From the NCBI GenBank assembly GCA_029255685.2, contig CM055316.2, forward strand, positions 70,447,237-70,511,236: 64,000 nt of DNA, read 5' to 3'. A model generated the notes under the pieces. That model saw only the letters and a program-made list of their open reading frames with translations. It made no database searches and had not been told where the DNA came from. Of this stretch, positions 34,601-48,838 are shown one piece after another; position 1 is the stretch's first letter, and the number at the start of each line of letters is the position of its first letter. The stretch is from Silene conica (taxonomy: Eukaryota; Streptophyta; Magnoliopsida; Caryophyllales; Caryophyllaceae). A program made the translations under genes and the position numbers.

Positions 34601-37600
34601 ATATATGCCAGTATTGGTGTCCGGCCCCTCCAAGGCTACCTCTATTTAGCATTAAAATTTATTTTTCTCAATTAAATAAAACTACTTTAAAGTTACATAA
34701 CTCATATATAGTATTGAATTATTGATAGTAAGGGCTTTTCTACCATGTGGCCTAAGGGCACATGATAAGAAGCTAAGTAGGGAAAATTTACAAGATTATT
34801 AACCATTTTCTTAAATTTCTGGAAGATAGCAGCCTAGCAATGATTAAGACCAGAGTACTTCCACATTATACAGCCAAATTGACATACCTTACCATTTACC
34901 TCCGCAAAAATTGAACTGGTAATCCACCAAAATGGCCTGCGAATCTGAATGTATATAGAATAAGTCCCACACATTCAAACATTTCAAAGTTCCCCTATAA
35001 ACTACTCCCTCCTATTCAGAAATTGCCTAATGGGTTTTCAAAATACGTGAGAACTTTGGAAAATAAGGTAATTGCTAAGATTGGGAGGGAATAGTTGATA
35101 TTTTACACATCAAATACGAAGTAGATGCCAAGAACTTACCCGGAATATCTCATTACCCCATGGATCAGTTATGTACGCGGTAAAGGGACGCCTCAGGCGA
35201 AGAAACTGCAAAATGACAAGTTAGTAAGGAAGACAGCTTTGAAACACATTGCATGCCAAAATAAAGCTTACATCATTGGAAGTTGAATTTGTTGAAGGAA
35301 CTTTCTCTCTCTAGTTTTAAGAAAACATCCCAACATTCTAAAGCTAAATACAGTATATTACTGGATGACTGTTATGAACCAAATACGTGACTATTTAAAT
35401 AGTTTAAAAATAATTCTAATTTCAGCAGGACACTGATCTTAGCACATCGATGCAAAAAGGTATTATTCATTAAAGATGACATCCAATATTATGCTTTACT
35501 AACTACTCCGTCAAAGCAATTATATAGTGATTTGTCATAATACTTAGTAGCAATAAAATAGACAAGGTGAAATCATTACCTGTCTTAAGAAAACATTACT
35601 CTCTTCACGAATAAGACCTACAGGCTAGAGAAAAAATACAGAAAAGTTAAGAAGGCAGAATACTTCAAGAATCAGGTTACTATGACAACCTTCTTCAAAA
35701 CTAAAACTAAGGTGCAGCAACAGAGCTCCAAACTTACTGAGTGAGGGTAGCATACATCCACTATTGCATATCGATTTTCCTGCAAGAGATAAAGTTTGGT
35801 GATGATCAATATCGCATACAGCAGAAGGGGAAGTTTCTTGATAGCTGAGGATCACAGTATGATAGAGAAACAGAAAATTGAAACTCTCGTGTCTTCTTGG
35901 CATAAAACCTGGTGGTAATACCTAAATGATCATAAATTTATGCTATAGTTACGTGAGCTGAGTGTTTAGAACACTGGTATCTTCTACAATCCAAATCATT
36001 AGTTAGACTGACAAGCACAAGCTCAGCTATCAACCAAAAGCAAACCTAAATTGCCTGTTGCCTGGGTATTTAAAATATGTAACTCTGTTTCTAAATATAT
36101 ATGGAACGTGGCAGCGAGGCTGCTAGTTCAAATGGCCTTGCCACTAGAGAAACAACTGCAAATGTTATTCAGATAAGAAATACTGAATCTCTCTCGTTAA
36201 AACATCACAAGAAATTCCTATTTCTTTGAAACCTTAATGGGTGGCTTAATTTTAAGGTCAAGGCGCTTCATATTTCAAATTTCAAGCAAAGTTTGTTTAG
36301 TCGTGCTCAGTTACTAGAAGAAATATTGAAAAAAAAGGAAAAAAACAGTACCTGCTCAAAGCCAAGCATAAGATTCATCCATTCTATATCTCTGGTAATT
36401 AACAAATTTGATCTAGCAAGAAGAGGGGCAATCTGAACCTGTAGAAGCCACAAACCAAGTAAAAGTAGATGGTATAAGTTCTAATACCCAAAAAAATTCA
36501 AAAGGCTGTGTGAAGATATAAAACAGAAATAGTAAAAGGTACGCAGGTATAATAATAAAAATGGGAGCTGAGTCACAGACAACCCATCTTTGCGACCATA
36601 AGCACTAAAGCAATGTTACTGAATACTGGCAGCAGATCCACAGACAGAGGAACGTCATATAAGATGTTGTCCAAAGACGACTGAATGGATGGAAATTTAC
36701 ACAGTCAATTTACTGACCTATCAATGAATTAACCCTTCACGTAGGACGTAAAAACACCTAAAAGTGATTGGGGCTCATAAATTCCGATCTAGAGGTGAAT
36801 GAAGTAACCAGACTTTTGCAAATGATGTAACTTGGGGTTCATCCAATTTTGCTAAACTTCAGAAGTGATAGGCACAGTCAGTCAGTGGAGCGAACTATAA
36901 ACCTCCACAAAATACACAACAGAAAACATATCCTAGTCCATTCAAAACAACAAGCAATAGTTCATACAAACAAAATAGCAACTCACTCCATTCCAAAAAA
37001 GTCGACTCCTTTTAACTTTGATTCTTAACTTTATAACCAATAATACATCTAATATCAAAGGCACATTGTCAAATTTGTCACCTTTGATTTATCAAAACAA
37101 CTATTTCCATATCATCTTTTGAAACACCGCTTGAACTGTTGTAAACTGTGAAAAAACAGCGGTCATAGTTGACTCTAAATTCAAAGAGGACGATATAACA
37201 TGACGGGGAAAGAATGTATCACATTAGTGAACAGTAAGCAACAGAAAACACAATTACAATGCTATAGACAGTCCCTTTTGAGTGTTATCCCAGTTTCTCC
37301 TCTCTCACAAACCGACAAAACAATACTCCGCATATGGTTAGTCACTTGGATTTGTCATCCATGTAAGCAAAACGTAGAAGGCTGGAGAGTAACCCCGAAA
37401 AAGAAGGTCTTTAGCATTGCTCAAACACGGAATAAGGAACACCGGAACCAAATTACCTCCTCGGGCGAAGTGGGTGCCAAAAAACCAGTAATTGATTCAG
37501 TAACAGGAGGCTGCTTAAAAAGATGTGGCCTCTCATTCCTATAATCCTCATACTTGTCAATCAATCCCTTTTTTTTCTTCAACTCCTTGGCCATTTCCTT

Positions 37601-37804
37601 GTCCAAAACCCAAAGCTTGGAAAGGAAATCGCGGTCCAGTTTCGGATCATCAGGGACACTATGCTTAAACCGGCGACACGCCGCCGCCATTTTACCATTA
37701 TCATCACCATGTAATTGAATCAAACCAAACAATAAATTTCTAGCGGCTATACTACCACTTGTTACAATGTGATTAAACCTCCTAATATTATTAATTCCCC
37801 TCAT
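31689..37804 (-). CDS. Phospholipid scramblase family protein (AIM25-like)
   Basis: Eleven minus-strand coding exons with GT-AG borders: 37457-37804, 36352-36438, 35738-35779, 35580-35624, 35140-35205, 34888-34944, 33477-33538, 33266-33386, 32381-32458, 32156-32262, 31689-31719. They total 1,044 nt (347 residues). Residues 1-35 are basic and Ser/Ala-rich like a mitochondrial presequence. Then come the scramblase/Tubby-C-like core segments: PLLARSNLLITRDIEW, ENRYAIVDVCYP, RRPFWWITSSIFAE, HQRWHLWRRIYDLY, NPGFWCWTF and DRDWRGFGFE. The C terminus has LTLSERAVVLALAVSLDNDY and SRHGGWGLPF. The family resembles yeast Aim25 and animal scramblases; lipid-flipping activity in plants is not established. 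A 5' UTR intron is likely (37833-37987). The frame is intact. Confidence 0.9.
33788..34716. repeat. Repeat-derived insertion in scramblase intron
   Basis: The intron between exons 33477-33538 and 34888-34944 holds two direct copies, about 100 bp each, of a segment starting GGTGTCCGGCCC (33788-33890 and 34612-34716). Between them is a degenerate minisatellite with the recurring phrase TTTCACTACTCCCGC (33930-34310). This looks like a non-coding transposon of unknown class, with long terminal direct repeats or two tandem insertions. Confidence 0.5.
35005..35091. mobile_element. Small Stowaway-like MITE in scramblase intron
   Basis: An 87-bp element has inverted ends CTCCCTCCTATTCAGAAATTGCC and the complement of TTCCCTCCCAATCTTAGCAATT, flanked by TA on both sides (35003-35004 and 35092-35093). 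It lies just downstream of the exon 34888-34944 acceptor side and does not touch the exons. Confidence 0.6.
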
Positions 37805-37832
37805 TTTTACGATGTTTTAACAACCACCCGCC

Positions 37833-37987
37833 TGCGAAAAATAACGAAATTTGCTAATTCAGCGGAAGTTTTACGAAGGGTTTAAACTTGGTAACATCAA
37901 ATCAGCCAATTTAACTTAATTGAAAGAAATTAACAAAGTAAAAAATCGAAATGAAATAGGAAGAATAGATGGAAAATTGGAAATTAC
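37833..37987 (-). other. 5' UTR intron of the scramblase gene
   Basis: On the minus strand CAAAG/GTAATTTCC (donor, 37987) and TTTTTCGCAG/GCGGG (acceptor, 37832-37833) bound a 155-bp intron ending 27 bp before the ATG. Inferred from consensus only. Confidence 0.45.
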
Positions 37988-38446
37988 CTTTGAATTGAAT
38001 GATCGAATGAAATTATATAAATATAAATGGAAGGAGAAAAACAAAATCGTATTGTGAGTTGTGTGAGAGAAGGAAGGGGAAGAGGAAAAGGGAAGCAATT
38101 GAAAAACAAAGAGTCTTGCTTGCACGGTAGGACGGATATTTTTCTTTCACAGTAAAGTAGGTGGACATACAATTAAGGAAAGGGAGCATTGGATATTGTC
38201 ACTTATATTATGTGAGAATGTGACCGGGTGAGACAGACACTATTCATTTTTAGACTTCGGCTTCTAACAGATAATGTTCATCCTCAGTGATAATTTGTGT
38301 TGAAAAAGACGTGGGCGCGGTTTAAACAACAGATTAATTAGTACAACCAAAATTTAGAAAGTAAAAATTGAGTAATAAATGACTAATTACGTGTGTGACT
38401 AAGGTTATGTTATTTTTAATTGAATAGAGCTGAACTAAACTTATTG

Positions 38447-39026
38447 GAGTTGAAGTGAGTTTTTTTTTTATGGTCATGCAGCTGCCTTAACAATAACATG
38501 AGCTAGCTTATTTAGATGTCTAGGACAGTGACTCAAAGAAAAACAATGACAACTAGAAACCCATTTTAGGATGGTTTTGATTGTAGATTCAATGTCTTTA
38601 TCAATTGCTCCACAGCCATTCACTTGTAGAAGCAGGTTTAAACAGTCACTCGTTGCATCAAGATGATATAGATTTCTTTGAATTGCATCTTAGCAAGCCC
38701 ATAAGAGAGCCAAAGGTTCAGCATGAAGTGGCAAAATGGCCCCAATAAACCTTTGAATTCCAGTGAATCAAATTCCCTTGTGAATCCCGAAGAATCCATC
38801 CTGCAGTTGCCTTAAGATTTTCTTTCCATGAAGCATCACATTTTATTCGTATGTGTTGAGAACATATAGAAGTTCCAATAATTGATATTGGAAAATGGTT
38901 GCGAATCATAGTAGATGTGTCCATATCCTCATACTCTGTTATCCTTAGAAGCTCATCCTTGTGCTTTAGATTAGAGAATTTGGTGGCATTGTCTCCAAAT
39001 TTCGAGTTGAGGCGAGTTGAAGTAAG
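38447..39026 (-). mobile_element. 5'-truncated LINE relic (RNase H domain)
   Basis: Minus-strand reading from about 38924 gives RIKCDASWKENLKATAGWIL, and near 38480-38580 LSHCPRHLNKLAHVIVKAA, the start and end of a LINE-type RNase H domain. Stops and frame changes lie between them. A ten-base T run at 38461-38470 is the poly(A) tail on the minus strand. GAGTTGAAGTGAG before it and GAGTTGAAGTAAG at 39014-39026 are candidate target duplications, although the surrounding DNA contains similar words. Confidence 0.6.
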
Positions 39027-40030
39027 TTGAACTGGGCAAAATTGAACTGAAATAAGCTGAATGAGGCTGAAGTGAGCTTATTGGATTGAACTAAAATTAA
39101 GAGAGCTGAATTAACTAAAAACTTTTAGGTTTGTTATGAAATAAATAATTTTATATTTATCATAACATTTTGATATTTCACAATAATTTGGATAAAAAAA
39201 AAATATACTAACACACTATAGAATAAAATCTCACAATGGAAAGCGGTCCAGTTTTATTAGAAATTATCCATTTAATGTTAATAAATAATCTTTTTACATA
39301 ATTAAATCGTCTCAAAATATAAAATTGTCTCACATAAATACATAATTAATGATTATACAGATACAACAAATAACACGAGTCACGACTCATTGAATGAGAA
39401 GTGCGGGGTACTATAAAATTATATGTTTAACAAACTTTTTAGGAGGACCAGCTTATACGAGAAGTCATGATAATTATGGTATCAACCACTTTAGTCAGAT
39501 GACCTCATGACATCCCTTTACTATAAAAGGAGTAGAAAATAAAGACTTCTTATTGGTTGTTTCAATTTTTTTTTTTTTTTAATGTTTTGTAACTACTTAA
39601 ATTATGATTCCAAATTTAATAACACAAACTATACAACATTTTGCATTTGTTATTACTAATACAATAGAATATAAACTTTCAAAAATTACAAATTAAATAA
39701 TTACAAATACCAATTGACTATAATAAAAAAAATTCACTGAAAAAGTTAAAACGTTTTCTATGATATTACCAATATAATATAAAAAAAATTACAACCTGGA
39801 TATTACAAAATATTACGGAGTACATTATTTGATCGAACCGGGTTATTGAGTCAATTACTATCAAGTTATTTTATTTTATTCAAATTATCTTTTAAAAAAT
39901 CTCAAATGCCGAAATCGTTTTAAACATATTTTTCCCAAATAAAAAATTACTCAAAAGCAACAATAATTACTGGAAATTCGTAACCAATAATATTTTTATA
40001 GAAAGGTAACATAATCACCAATATTTTTTT
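39027..40030. other. Intergenic, AT-rich
   Basis: No gene seen. It may form the interior of a non-autonomous Helitron whose 3' end lies at 40080; the 5' end was not identified. Confidence 0.5.
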
Positions 40031-40080
40031 GCACGGATTTGAAAGTGACCCGTGCATTATTTGCACGAGATTAAAACTAG
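40031..40080 (+). mobile_element. Helitron-like 3' terminus
   Basis: CCCGTGCATTATTTGCACGAG forms a short hairpin followed by ATTAAAACTAG and then T. A GC-rich hairpin about ten bases before CTAG at an A-T insertion site is the hallmark of Helitron 3' ends. Confidence 0.5.
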
Positions 40081-40233
40081 TTAATATGATGCCATGATTT
40101 TATTTCGAATAACTAACTAGTTTAGTTGTCCGTGAAAATCATGGGGCGTTTATGACGATTCTTTCGAAAATACCTTTTAAATATACCCTGTAGCATGTTT
40201 AGTTTGTTTTTTACATACCTAATAGTTATTTTA

Positions 40234-40961
40234 GAGATGTGCTTTTTCACAAACGAATTTCTCTTTCACATACGCTTTTTACGATTTTATCCTTATCATT
40301 TTTTCATGTCCCTGCTTCAAAACCAATTACCCATAACTTTCCTCCCTCATTCATCGGTCTAATCGTCTACTCCCACCTTCCGCCATACCCTTCTCGGTAC
40401 CGACCACCCCTTTCCCTCCCCATTCATTAGTCTAACACATCCTCCGTAGTACCTTCAATGTCCCAACACCATCACCGAAACTATTGTATAACGAAATATG
40501 GAAAAACGAAGGAAATAATTACAATAATTTGTCGTGGAAGTCGCAAATCATGGTGGCAAATTCAACTGGGTGATAGTTTGACTAAGAAGTACTGTACTCT
40601 TGGTTGCATTCAATTTACATACGCTGCTTGCCTCTTGATTTATGTGAGTCCAAAGTCCAAAGTTTCATAATTTACCAAACAAACATATTATGCTGTATCA
40701 AATAAACTCAAATAATAAATAATAAATAATAATTGATAGTGAAAATAAATCAGTTCAACAAATTGCGAAATAAGATCCCCGGTTGAAGTCCTTGAAAGAA
40801 GATTCGTAGTTGAAACCCTTGAAACAATTAAATTAAGGTTTTGACAAAGGTTTAAATGAGAGTGAATTTTTTTAGGTTTTAGGTAAGAAGGATAGTGGAT
40901 GGAAATCTAATGAAAAAATGTATGTGAAAAAGTAAAATCCGTATGTGAAAAAATAATTCCG
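40234..40961. mobile_element. MITE-like element, copy 1
   Basis: A 728-bp element nearly identical to 48884-49609. Its ends are imperfect inverted repeats of about 40 bp built on TTTTTCACA-ACG-ATTT. The left flank is TTATTTTA (40226-40233) and the right flank is TTACATAA (40962-40969), so its own flanks do not match each other. The 8-bp (or 9-bp, including G) duplications suggest a hAT- or Mutator-type non-autonomous element. It has no coding capacity. Confidence 0.75.
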
Positions 40962-42454
40962 TTACATAAAAGCTAACCGGGCCACACTATGGGCGGCCCT
41001 CTTATTAATGTTCCGGGGAATAAAGCTAATACTTAAACAATGAAAACAACTTCCCAAAGACCAGATATCTTCAATAATGCCTTTTGTCCGATGATGCTTC
41101 CTCTCTACACCTGCAATCTGAAGTATAACCTGCAAACAATCCGATAGAACAACAAGATGCATGACATTCAAACCACGTGCCCACATCAGTACGGCTAAAA
41201 CCCCTCTGGCCTCCGCTTGCATAGCAGATTCGGCATTAATAACACGTGACTCTTCCGCAAACACACTCCCAGAATAATCATAGGCAACCCATCCCACCGA
41301 GCCAATGTCATTTCTAACCCAAGCCGCATCCACCTTGACCCTTATAGTCCCATGATGATGAGCATGTCCAATCATAAAGAAAGGAATAGAACTTCGTAGA
41401 TTCGTATCGCTCAACAGAGAATCATTACCATCCAAGATCTATTGGCTAAGAATACATTCATCCTTAATTTCCTTATTCAGTCTATGGGATTTACACGCCA
41501 CCTCACTAAACTTTGAACTTTACCGAAGAAGGAAGGTGGATAGAACAACTCCCCTTGAAAGAGCATATTGTTTCTTGTCACCCAAATCTGCCATATCATA
41601 GCCAAAAAGTATACCAATGATTTCAGGCCGTCCTCAGATTTCAATAAAAACTCAATCCAATTAGCAACCCACGTGCCTATAGCAATACACTCCGTGCCTA
41701 TACAATTTAATCCAAGCTGTGACCCTTTCCAAATACGCATAATAACTGGGCAATCCTTAAAAAGATGATCAAGAGTTTCCATCTTGGCGGCATCCCTACC
41801 ACAAAAACAACACATGGGATTTGCAACATCCCTTTTCAACAATTCCTCCCCCACAGGTAAAGATCTTGTCACAATTTTCCACACTAGGATCTTCCAGCTT
41901 TGTGGACCAGACAATTTCCACAGTCGTCGTCGAAAAAAACTACATGGGACAAATTTCAATCTCTTACCATCACGTGCCGATTTTTTCCTTTCAAAAAATT
42001 GCTGAAAAAGAATATTATATCCACTCTTGACCGTATATTCGCCAGATGAAGTACCTAACCAGAAGATATCATCTTTTCGTTGTGAAAAGCATAGCGGTTG
42101 CGCCAGAATTTTAACAGCAGATTCTTCCACAAACAACTCCCTAATCCTATCCTCATTCCACCTACCATTTCCCTGAATCAGTTCCCCAACAGTGAGATTC
42201 CTCAAGGAGTTATGCTCCATCGTCATTAAATCCGACCGCGGCTCAGGCACCTCACCATCCACCCACTTGACTAACCAGACATTTAGGCCCGATTCAATAC
42301 CCGATTTCCAATCCACATTCTTTCGAATAAGGTCCAAACCATGTATAATACTGCGCGATGCCCATGACCAACCCCGTACACCCCGGGTTTCCATCCCCAT
42401 CCTTAGATCAGAATCTTTCAAAATAAGATCCCGAAACACCTTACTGAACAACAA
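40962..42454 (-). pseudogene. 5'-truncated LINE fragment (C-terminal domain and RNase H)
   Basis: Minus strand. A 325-residue frame (42454-41477) starts within ORF2 after the RT (WSWASRSI, GLDL) and includes the zinc-binding motif CCFCGRDA...HLFKDCP. After a frame change, an RNase H domain (41435-40962) has VKVDAAWVRND, AESAMQAEARG and LSDCLQVI. The stop codon falls exactly in the TTACATAA flank of MITE copy 1. The remaining 3' UTR and poly(A) are found at 48839-48883 instead. 5' truncation at 42454 is typical of LINE insertions. Confidence 0.85.
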
Positions 42455-42654
42455 ACATGCTATTACTGTATTTCGGATTATTATTCATTTTACACTATTA
42501 TTCGCACTTAATTATTTACCTAAGAAAAAAAAACGATGGCCGCAGAACACCATGAAGTGGGTAACAAACAGTGAAACAACTAGTTTTGAAGAACTACGTG
42601 GCGCAATTTGAAGATAAGAAAAACGAAATCCCAGAGTATAGAAGTTATTGTTTG

Positions 42655-42722
42655 TTGCAGCCTGCAGGTGTCGAACCCACACCTCATCTAATGAACACTC
42701 GAACTTTTTACAACTAGACCAT
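42655..42722 (-). other. tRNA-like relic (SINE head or tRNA pseudogene)
   Basis: On the minus strand GGTCTAGTTGTAAAAAG resembles a Pol III A box, and GTGGGTTCGACACC matches the B-box/T-arm consensus GGTTCGANNCC about 30 bp later, with a T-arm that can pair through wobbles. No acceptor stem forms, so it is not a functional tRNA. Confidence 0.35.
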
Positions 42723-44277
42723 GTACATCTTAAATCCTAATGCTAACATAGAAACAGGTCTTGCATTGCTATCCCACGCTCGCCTCCCAACCAAATTCTG
42801 GGCATTTGCATTTACTACGGCCACGTACCTCATTAATCGGCTCCCTACTAAGTCTCTCAACGGAGACACACTATATTTCAAACTCCATAATACTAAACCC
42901 GACTACTCAAAACTACATAACTTTGGATGCCTTTGTTATCCATGGCTCAAACCTCACACCAAGCATAAGTTTGAATACCGCTCCACCCCCTGCATCTTCG
43001 TTGGATACTCGTCGACGCAAAGTGCATTTCACTGTCTCAATCCAATAACTAATCACATTTATACATCCTGTCATGTCAAATTCATTGAAGATGAATTCGC
43101 ATATAACCAACTACTCCAAACCGAGCCTTCATCAGCCCTTTACAACAACCCGGATGCATGGCGTCAACTTGTCCTACCTATGCTATTCTACCTTCTCCCA
43201 AAGCCGTGCGACCACCAAACTCACCAATAACAGCCCGACAATCCCGTCATCCCATCATAACAACCTACACCCGACGTGCTATATACCAACACTCCTACCA
43301 CCACAACTGTCTAACCACACCCTTCTCCATCCACTAATACCCCGCAATCCGACATGCCAAACACACCTGCTGCCGCTGCCACTAATCCCATTCCTACTCT
43401 AAATGTCACCACTCGCCTCGATAACAATATACGTAAACCAAACCCTCGCTACGCCAACCTCGCTCACACCACATCTACTACCACGTCACTTCCTAAAACT
43501 ATAAAACAAGCCCTTGTACTATCACACAATGGCATCAAGCCATGAACACCGAATTTCAAGCCCTTAATCACAACAAGACTTGGACATTAGTTCCTCGTCA
43601 ACCATCACAAAACATAATTGGTTGCAAATGGGTCTATCGAGTCAATATAACCCCGATGGGTCCTTAAAACAATACAAAGCTCATCCCTAGTTGCAAAAGG
43701 CTTTCATTAACGACCTTGGAAAGACTTAAATGAAACCTTTAGTCCAGTCATAAAACCCACCACCATTCGCCTCATACTCTCACTTGACGTCACAAACGCA
43801 TGGCCATTAAGACAACTCGACTTCAATAATGCCTTCCTACAAGGCACACTAATCGATGATGTCTATATGGCTCAACCTCAAGGTTTTATTGACCCATCTC
43901 ATCCCGAATATGTTTGTAAGTTGAACAAGGCAATCTATGGCTTAAAACATGTTCCTCGAGCTTGGTACACCAAATTAAAATCCTACCTTGTCAACAACGG
44001 TTTCAAACAACCAATATCGGACCCCTCCATGTTTCTTTTAAAAACGAAAACCACGAGTATATACATGCTAATCTATGTTGACGATATTATAATTCGAAGA
44101 CCTTATCATCAACAAATACAACAATTCATAACAACACTCGCTCAACGCTTCTCACTCAAAGACCTTGGACCACTTTCCTATTTTTTAGGCATTGAAGTAA
44201 CACCAAACGACCTTGGCCTTCATCTCAACCAATCCAAATACATACATGACTTACTTACCAAATACAAAATGAATTAG
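42721..44277 (+). pseudogene. Ty1/copia retrotransposon fragment (integrase C-terminus and RT)
   Basis: From 42721 the frame reads ETGLALLSHARLPTKFWAFA, LINRLPTKSL, LHNFGCLCYPW and CIFVGYSS, the end of a copia integrase. From about 43520 it reads NHNKTWTLVPR, GCKWVYRV, LRQLDFNNAFLQG, VYMAQPQGF, KAIYGLK, the catalytic IYVDDIII, and LKDLGPLSYFLGIEV, a copia RT. Stops and frame changes lie at about 43230, 43545 and 43650-43860. LTRs, gag and RNase H are absent. Confidence 0.9.
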
Positions 44278-45510
44278 CGGGTCTAATTAGACTTGTGAAA
44301 TTTCGACCAACTAGACCCATTTTTCCAAAGGTTAAGCGTTGAAAATCTCAAGCTCGACCTGTTGAACGCGAATTTCAAATGGCTAGGGCCGAAATCGACC
44401 GACCCATAGGTAAAAAATAAATCAAGACTTTTGTTAAATTATTTATATTTAATACAAGTATTATATTTGATAAAATATTTGAAAATGTTTTTTTACATTT
44501 ATTGAATATAATTAATTTGTATAATTCTTTCAATATAATTGATGTAAGTATTGAATATAATTTAAATTAAAATGTTAATATTAATATGTATGTACTTGAC
44601 CTGACCCGTATCTTACCTAACCTGTATAGCACTCCCCGTCTGACCCGTTTTTACAAACACCATTACACTACAAATTTTATATAACTTAATTAATATAGGG
44701 CTATGATCATTCATCGACATGATTTACTTAATCATGAACATGAATGATCATTGTACCCTTATAATTTTTATATTATTTCAATCCAATAAAACCCTAAATT
44801 CCAACCACCAACCAACTATCACACCATCAGACCACTGCACCACACTCCACCACCACAGACCTTAAACCGTACCACCTTACCACCCACACCACAACCAAAC
44901 TGACCTCGCTACCACTCAGTCATATCCTAGTTCCTTCCCATATGTTTCCAATTTTTATTAACCCTAATTTTCATACCCCCAATTTCATGAATGCTAAATA
45001 AATTAATTAAATCTTCTTAATATAATATAATTGATACAAATTAACCAACTTAGATTTATTATTTGAACCTAATTTTTATAAACCCAGTTTTCAGTGATTA
45101 ATTAATTAATTTTGGGATGAGTGATAAATAGAAATTTTTCTTTTTTTAGTAAAATGATATGGAATGGAAAGTAAATGACAAAAACTTCATAAAAAAAGGT
45201 AATTTGCGTACATAAAAGAGCAAATAAGCTAATATTTTACTTTTTCAATTTATGATTATTATTTCAAAATGAAAAATTGTTAATCCTATATCCTTTCCCT
45301 TGACTTTTCCAATTTTGTCTTATTTATACAAGTGACTATTATTTAACCCGTCTTAACTTGGATATATTCGTTTGAAGAAGACTTATTGATCCTATATTAA
45401 TTGTTAGTCGGCTACAAGTGTAAACCGTCCTTAGTCCCTAAACTGTCAACGCGTTTAATTTTTGTAAAAGTTACCGTTAATCCATGTTTAGGAAAGTTTC
45501 CTCGTTCAAC
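44278..45510. other. Intergenic, upstream of the RING-H2 gene
   Basis: AT-rich with nothing recognised before the promoter. It probably contains the decayed remainder of the copia element. Confidence 0.5.
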
Positions 45511-45512
45511 TC

Positions 45513-45524
45513 TCCTATATATAC
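45513..45524 (+). promoter_or_regulatory. TATA box of the RING-H2 gene
   Basis: CTCCTATATATACAT lies about 200 bp before the start codon. It is followed by a CT/A-rich leader with repeated TTATTCAATTC, typical of a plant 5' UTR. Confidence 0.5.
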
Positions 45525-45721
45525 ATACATACGGAGGTATAATCTTGGCGCTATCTAAATTTCCCTCTAAAATCTTCAGTTATTCAATCCATCAGTTATT
45601 CAATTCTCTCTAAAACATTCAATTATTCAATTCTTTCAATTCAATTCCCAAATTCAAAGTCCCCGAATTTCTCAACAATCACGTATAAAATCTCTATTAA
45701 TTCTCTGCGAAATTGATTTCA

Positions 45722-46192
45722 ATGGAGTCCTTGATCGACGATCACATAAACACAACTCCCGACATCACGGAACAATCCGATAACGAGTTTTTCAGAAGTT
45801 CATTGGCGAACTACATTCACGAAGAACAAGATTACATCAACCGCCAACATACAATCTTGCAAGATTTGGAAAGCCGGGTGTCGATGTCGACTGTTTTGAT
45901 GGAGGCATACATTCAAGAGCAAATCGAGTTTTTAAGTTACAAATCCAAGTGGATTGCTGATTCCAAGAAAGAGTTGATAGGATTCCAAATTCAGACCGAA
46001 ACCCATGTCGTTGACAGCGAAGTAGAGACTGATATTTGTAGTATTTGCCATGATGATTACGAACAGGGCGACTGCATCGGGTTTCTTGATTGTCGACATA
46101 GGTTTCACTGCGAGTGTGTTAAGAATTGGTTGGTAATTAAGAATACCTGTCCTCTCTGCAAATCTGTTGGGGTTCCATATGCTGCTTCATAA
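45722..46192 (+). CDS. RING-H2 finger protein (probable E3 ubiquitin ligase)
   Basis: Single-exon gene of 156 residues starting at the ATG in TTTCAATGGAG. Residues about 30-95 are acidic and Gln/Glu-rich and likely helical. The C-terminal third holds the RING-H2 domain: CSIC, then FLDCRHRFHCECVKNW and CPLC, giving C3H2C3 zinc ligands with the conserved Trp before the last pair. Such proteins bind an E2 enzyme and transfer ubiquitin; the substrate is unknown. There is no signal peptide or membrane segment, so it is probably soluble. A TATA box and leader are present, so it looks expressed. The gene sits inside the 7.9-kb MITE-bounded segment. Confidence 0.85.
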   Translation: MESLIDDHINTTPDITEQSDNEFFRSSLANYIHEEQDYINRQHTILQDLESRVSMSTVLMEAYIQEQIEFLSYKSKWIADSKKELIGFQIQTETHVVDSEVETDICSICHDDYEQGDCIGFLDCRHRFHCECVKNWLVIKNTCPLCKSVGVPYAAS

Positions 46193-48295
<2,103 letters not shown>

Positions 48296-48500
48296 CTTAC
48301 TAGGCAGTTGGCTGTTTTTGTGAGCCTTGTTTACTGCATGAGGACAGTAAAGATTTACATTGAAGGCCTAAACTCAGATTTTGAAAACGAAATAAGATCG
48401 TTCCACCTGAATTCCCGTTCATTTCCACGAACGTTAACAGACTAAGCAAATAAGCCTTATAGTTGTGCTTCTCCCAACAGGCCATAGCATTACAGTCATT

Positions 48501-48755
48501 GAGTATCGGTGTAAACATGAGAACATGAGTAGAGCATATGCCATGTTCTTTTACCCTTCCGTTTCAGTCATTAATTATTTATGTGGCCGTTAACTCGAGT
48601 CCTTGAGTATCGGTGTAAACATGAGAACATGAGTAGAGCATATGCCATGTTCTTTTACCCTTCCGTTTCAGTCATTAATTATTTATGTGGCCGTTAACTC
48701 GAGTCCTTGAGTATCGGTGTAAACATGAGTACATGAGTAGAGCATATGCCATGTT
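48501..48755. repeat. 104-bp tandem repeat
   Basis: GAGTATCGGTGTAAACATGA recurs at 48501, 48605 and 48709. Two full 104-bp units are almost identical, and the third copy is partial. It lies 200 bp after the alkenal reductase stop codon. Confidence 0.85.
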
Positions 48756-48838
48756 TTGTCTACTGTCTGTCTATTCTAATTTATACTCCTCCATATTAAT
48801 CAATAATCACCCGTTTCATTCCAAACTACAATTACTTT

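Noticed and set aside
40458-40670. Open frame repeated in both MITE copies (also 49111-49323)
   Set aside because: It is shared only because the elements are duplicates. It has no transposase motif and is about 70 codons in non-coding DNA.
45713-45721. Upstream start for the RING-H2 protein
   Set aside because: The codon at 45713 is TTG; the first ATG in frame is 45722.
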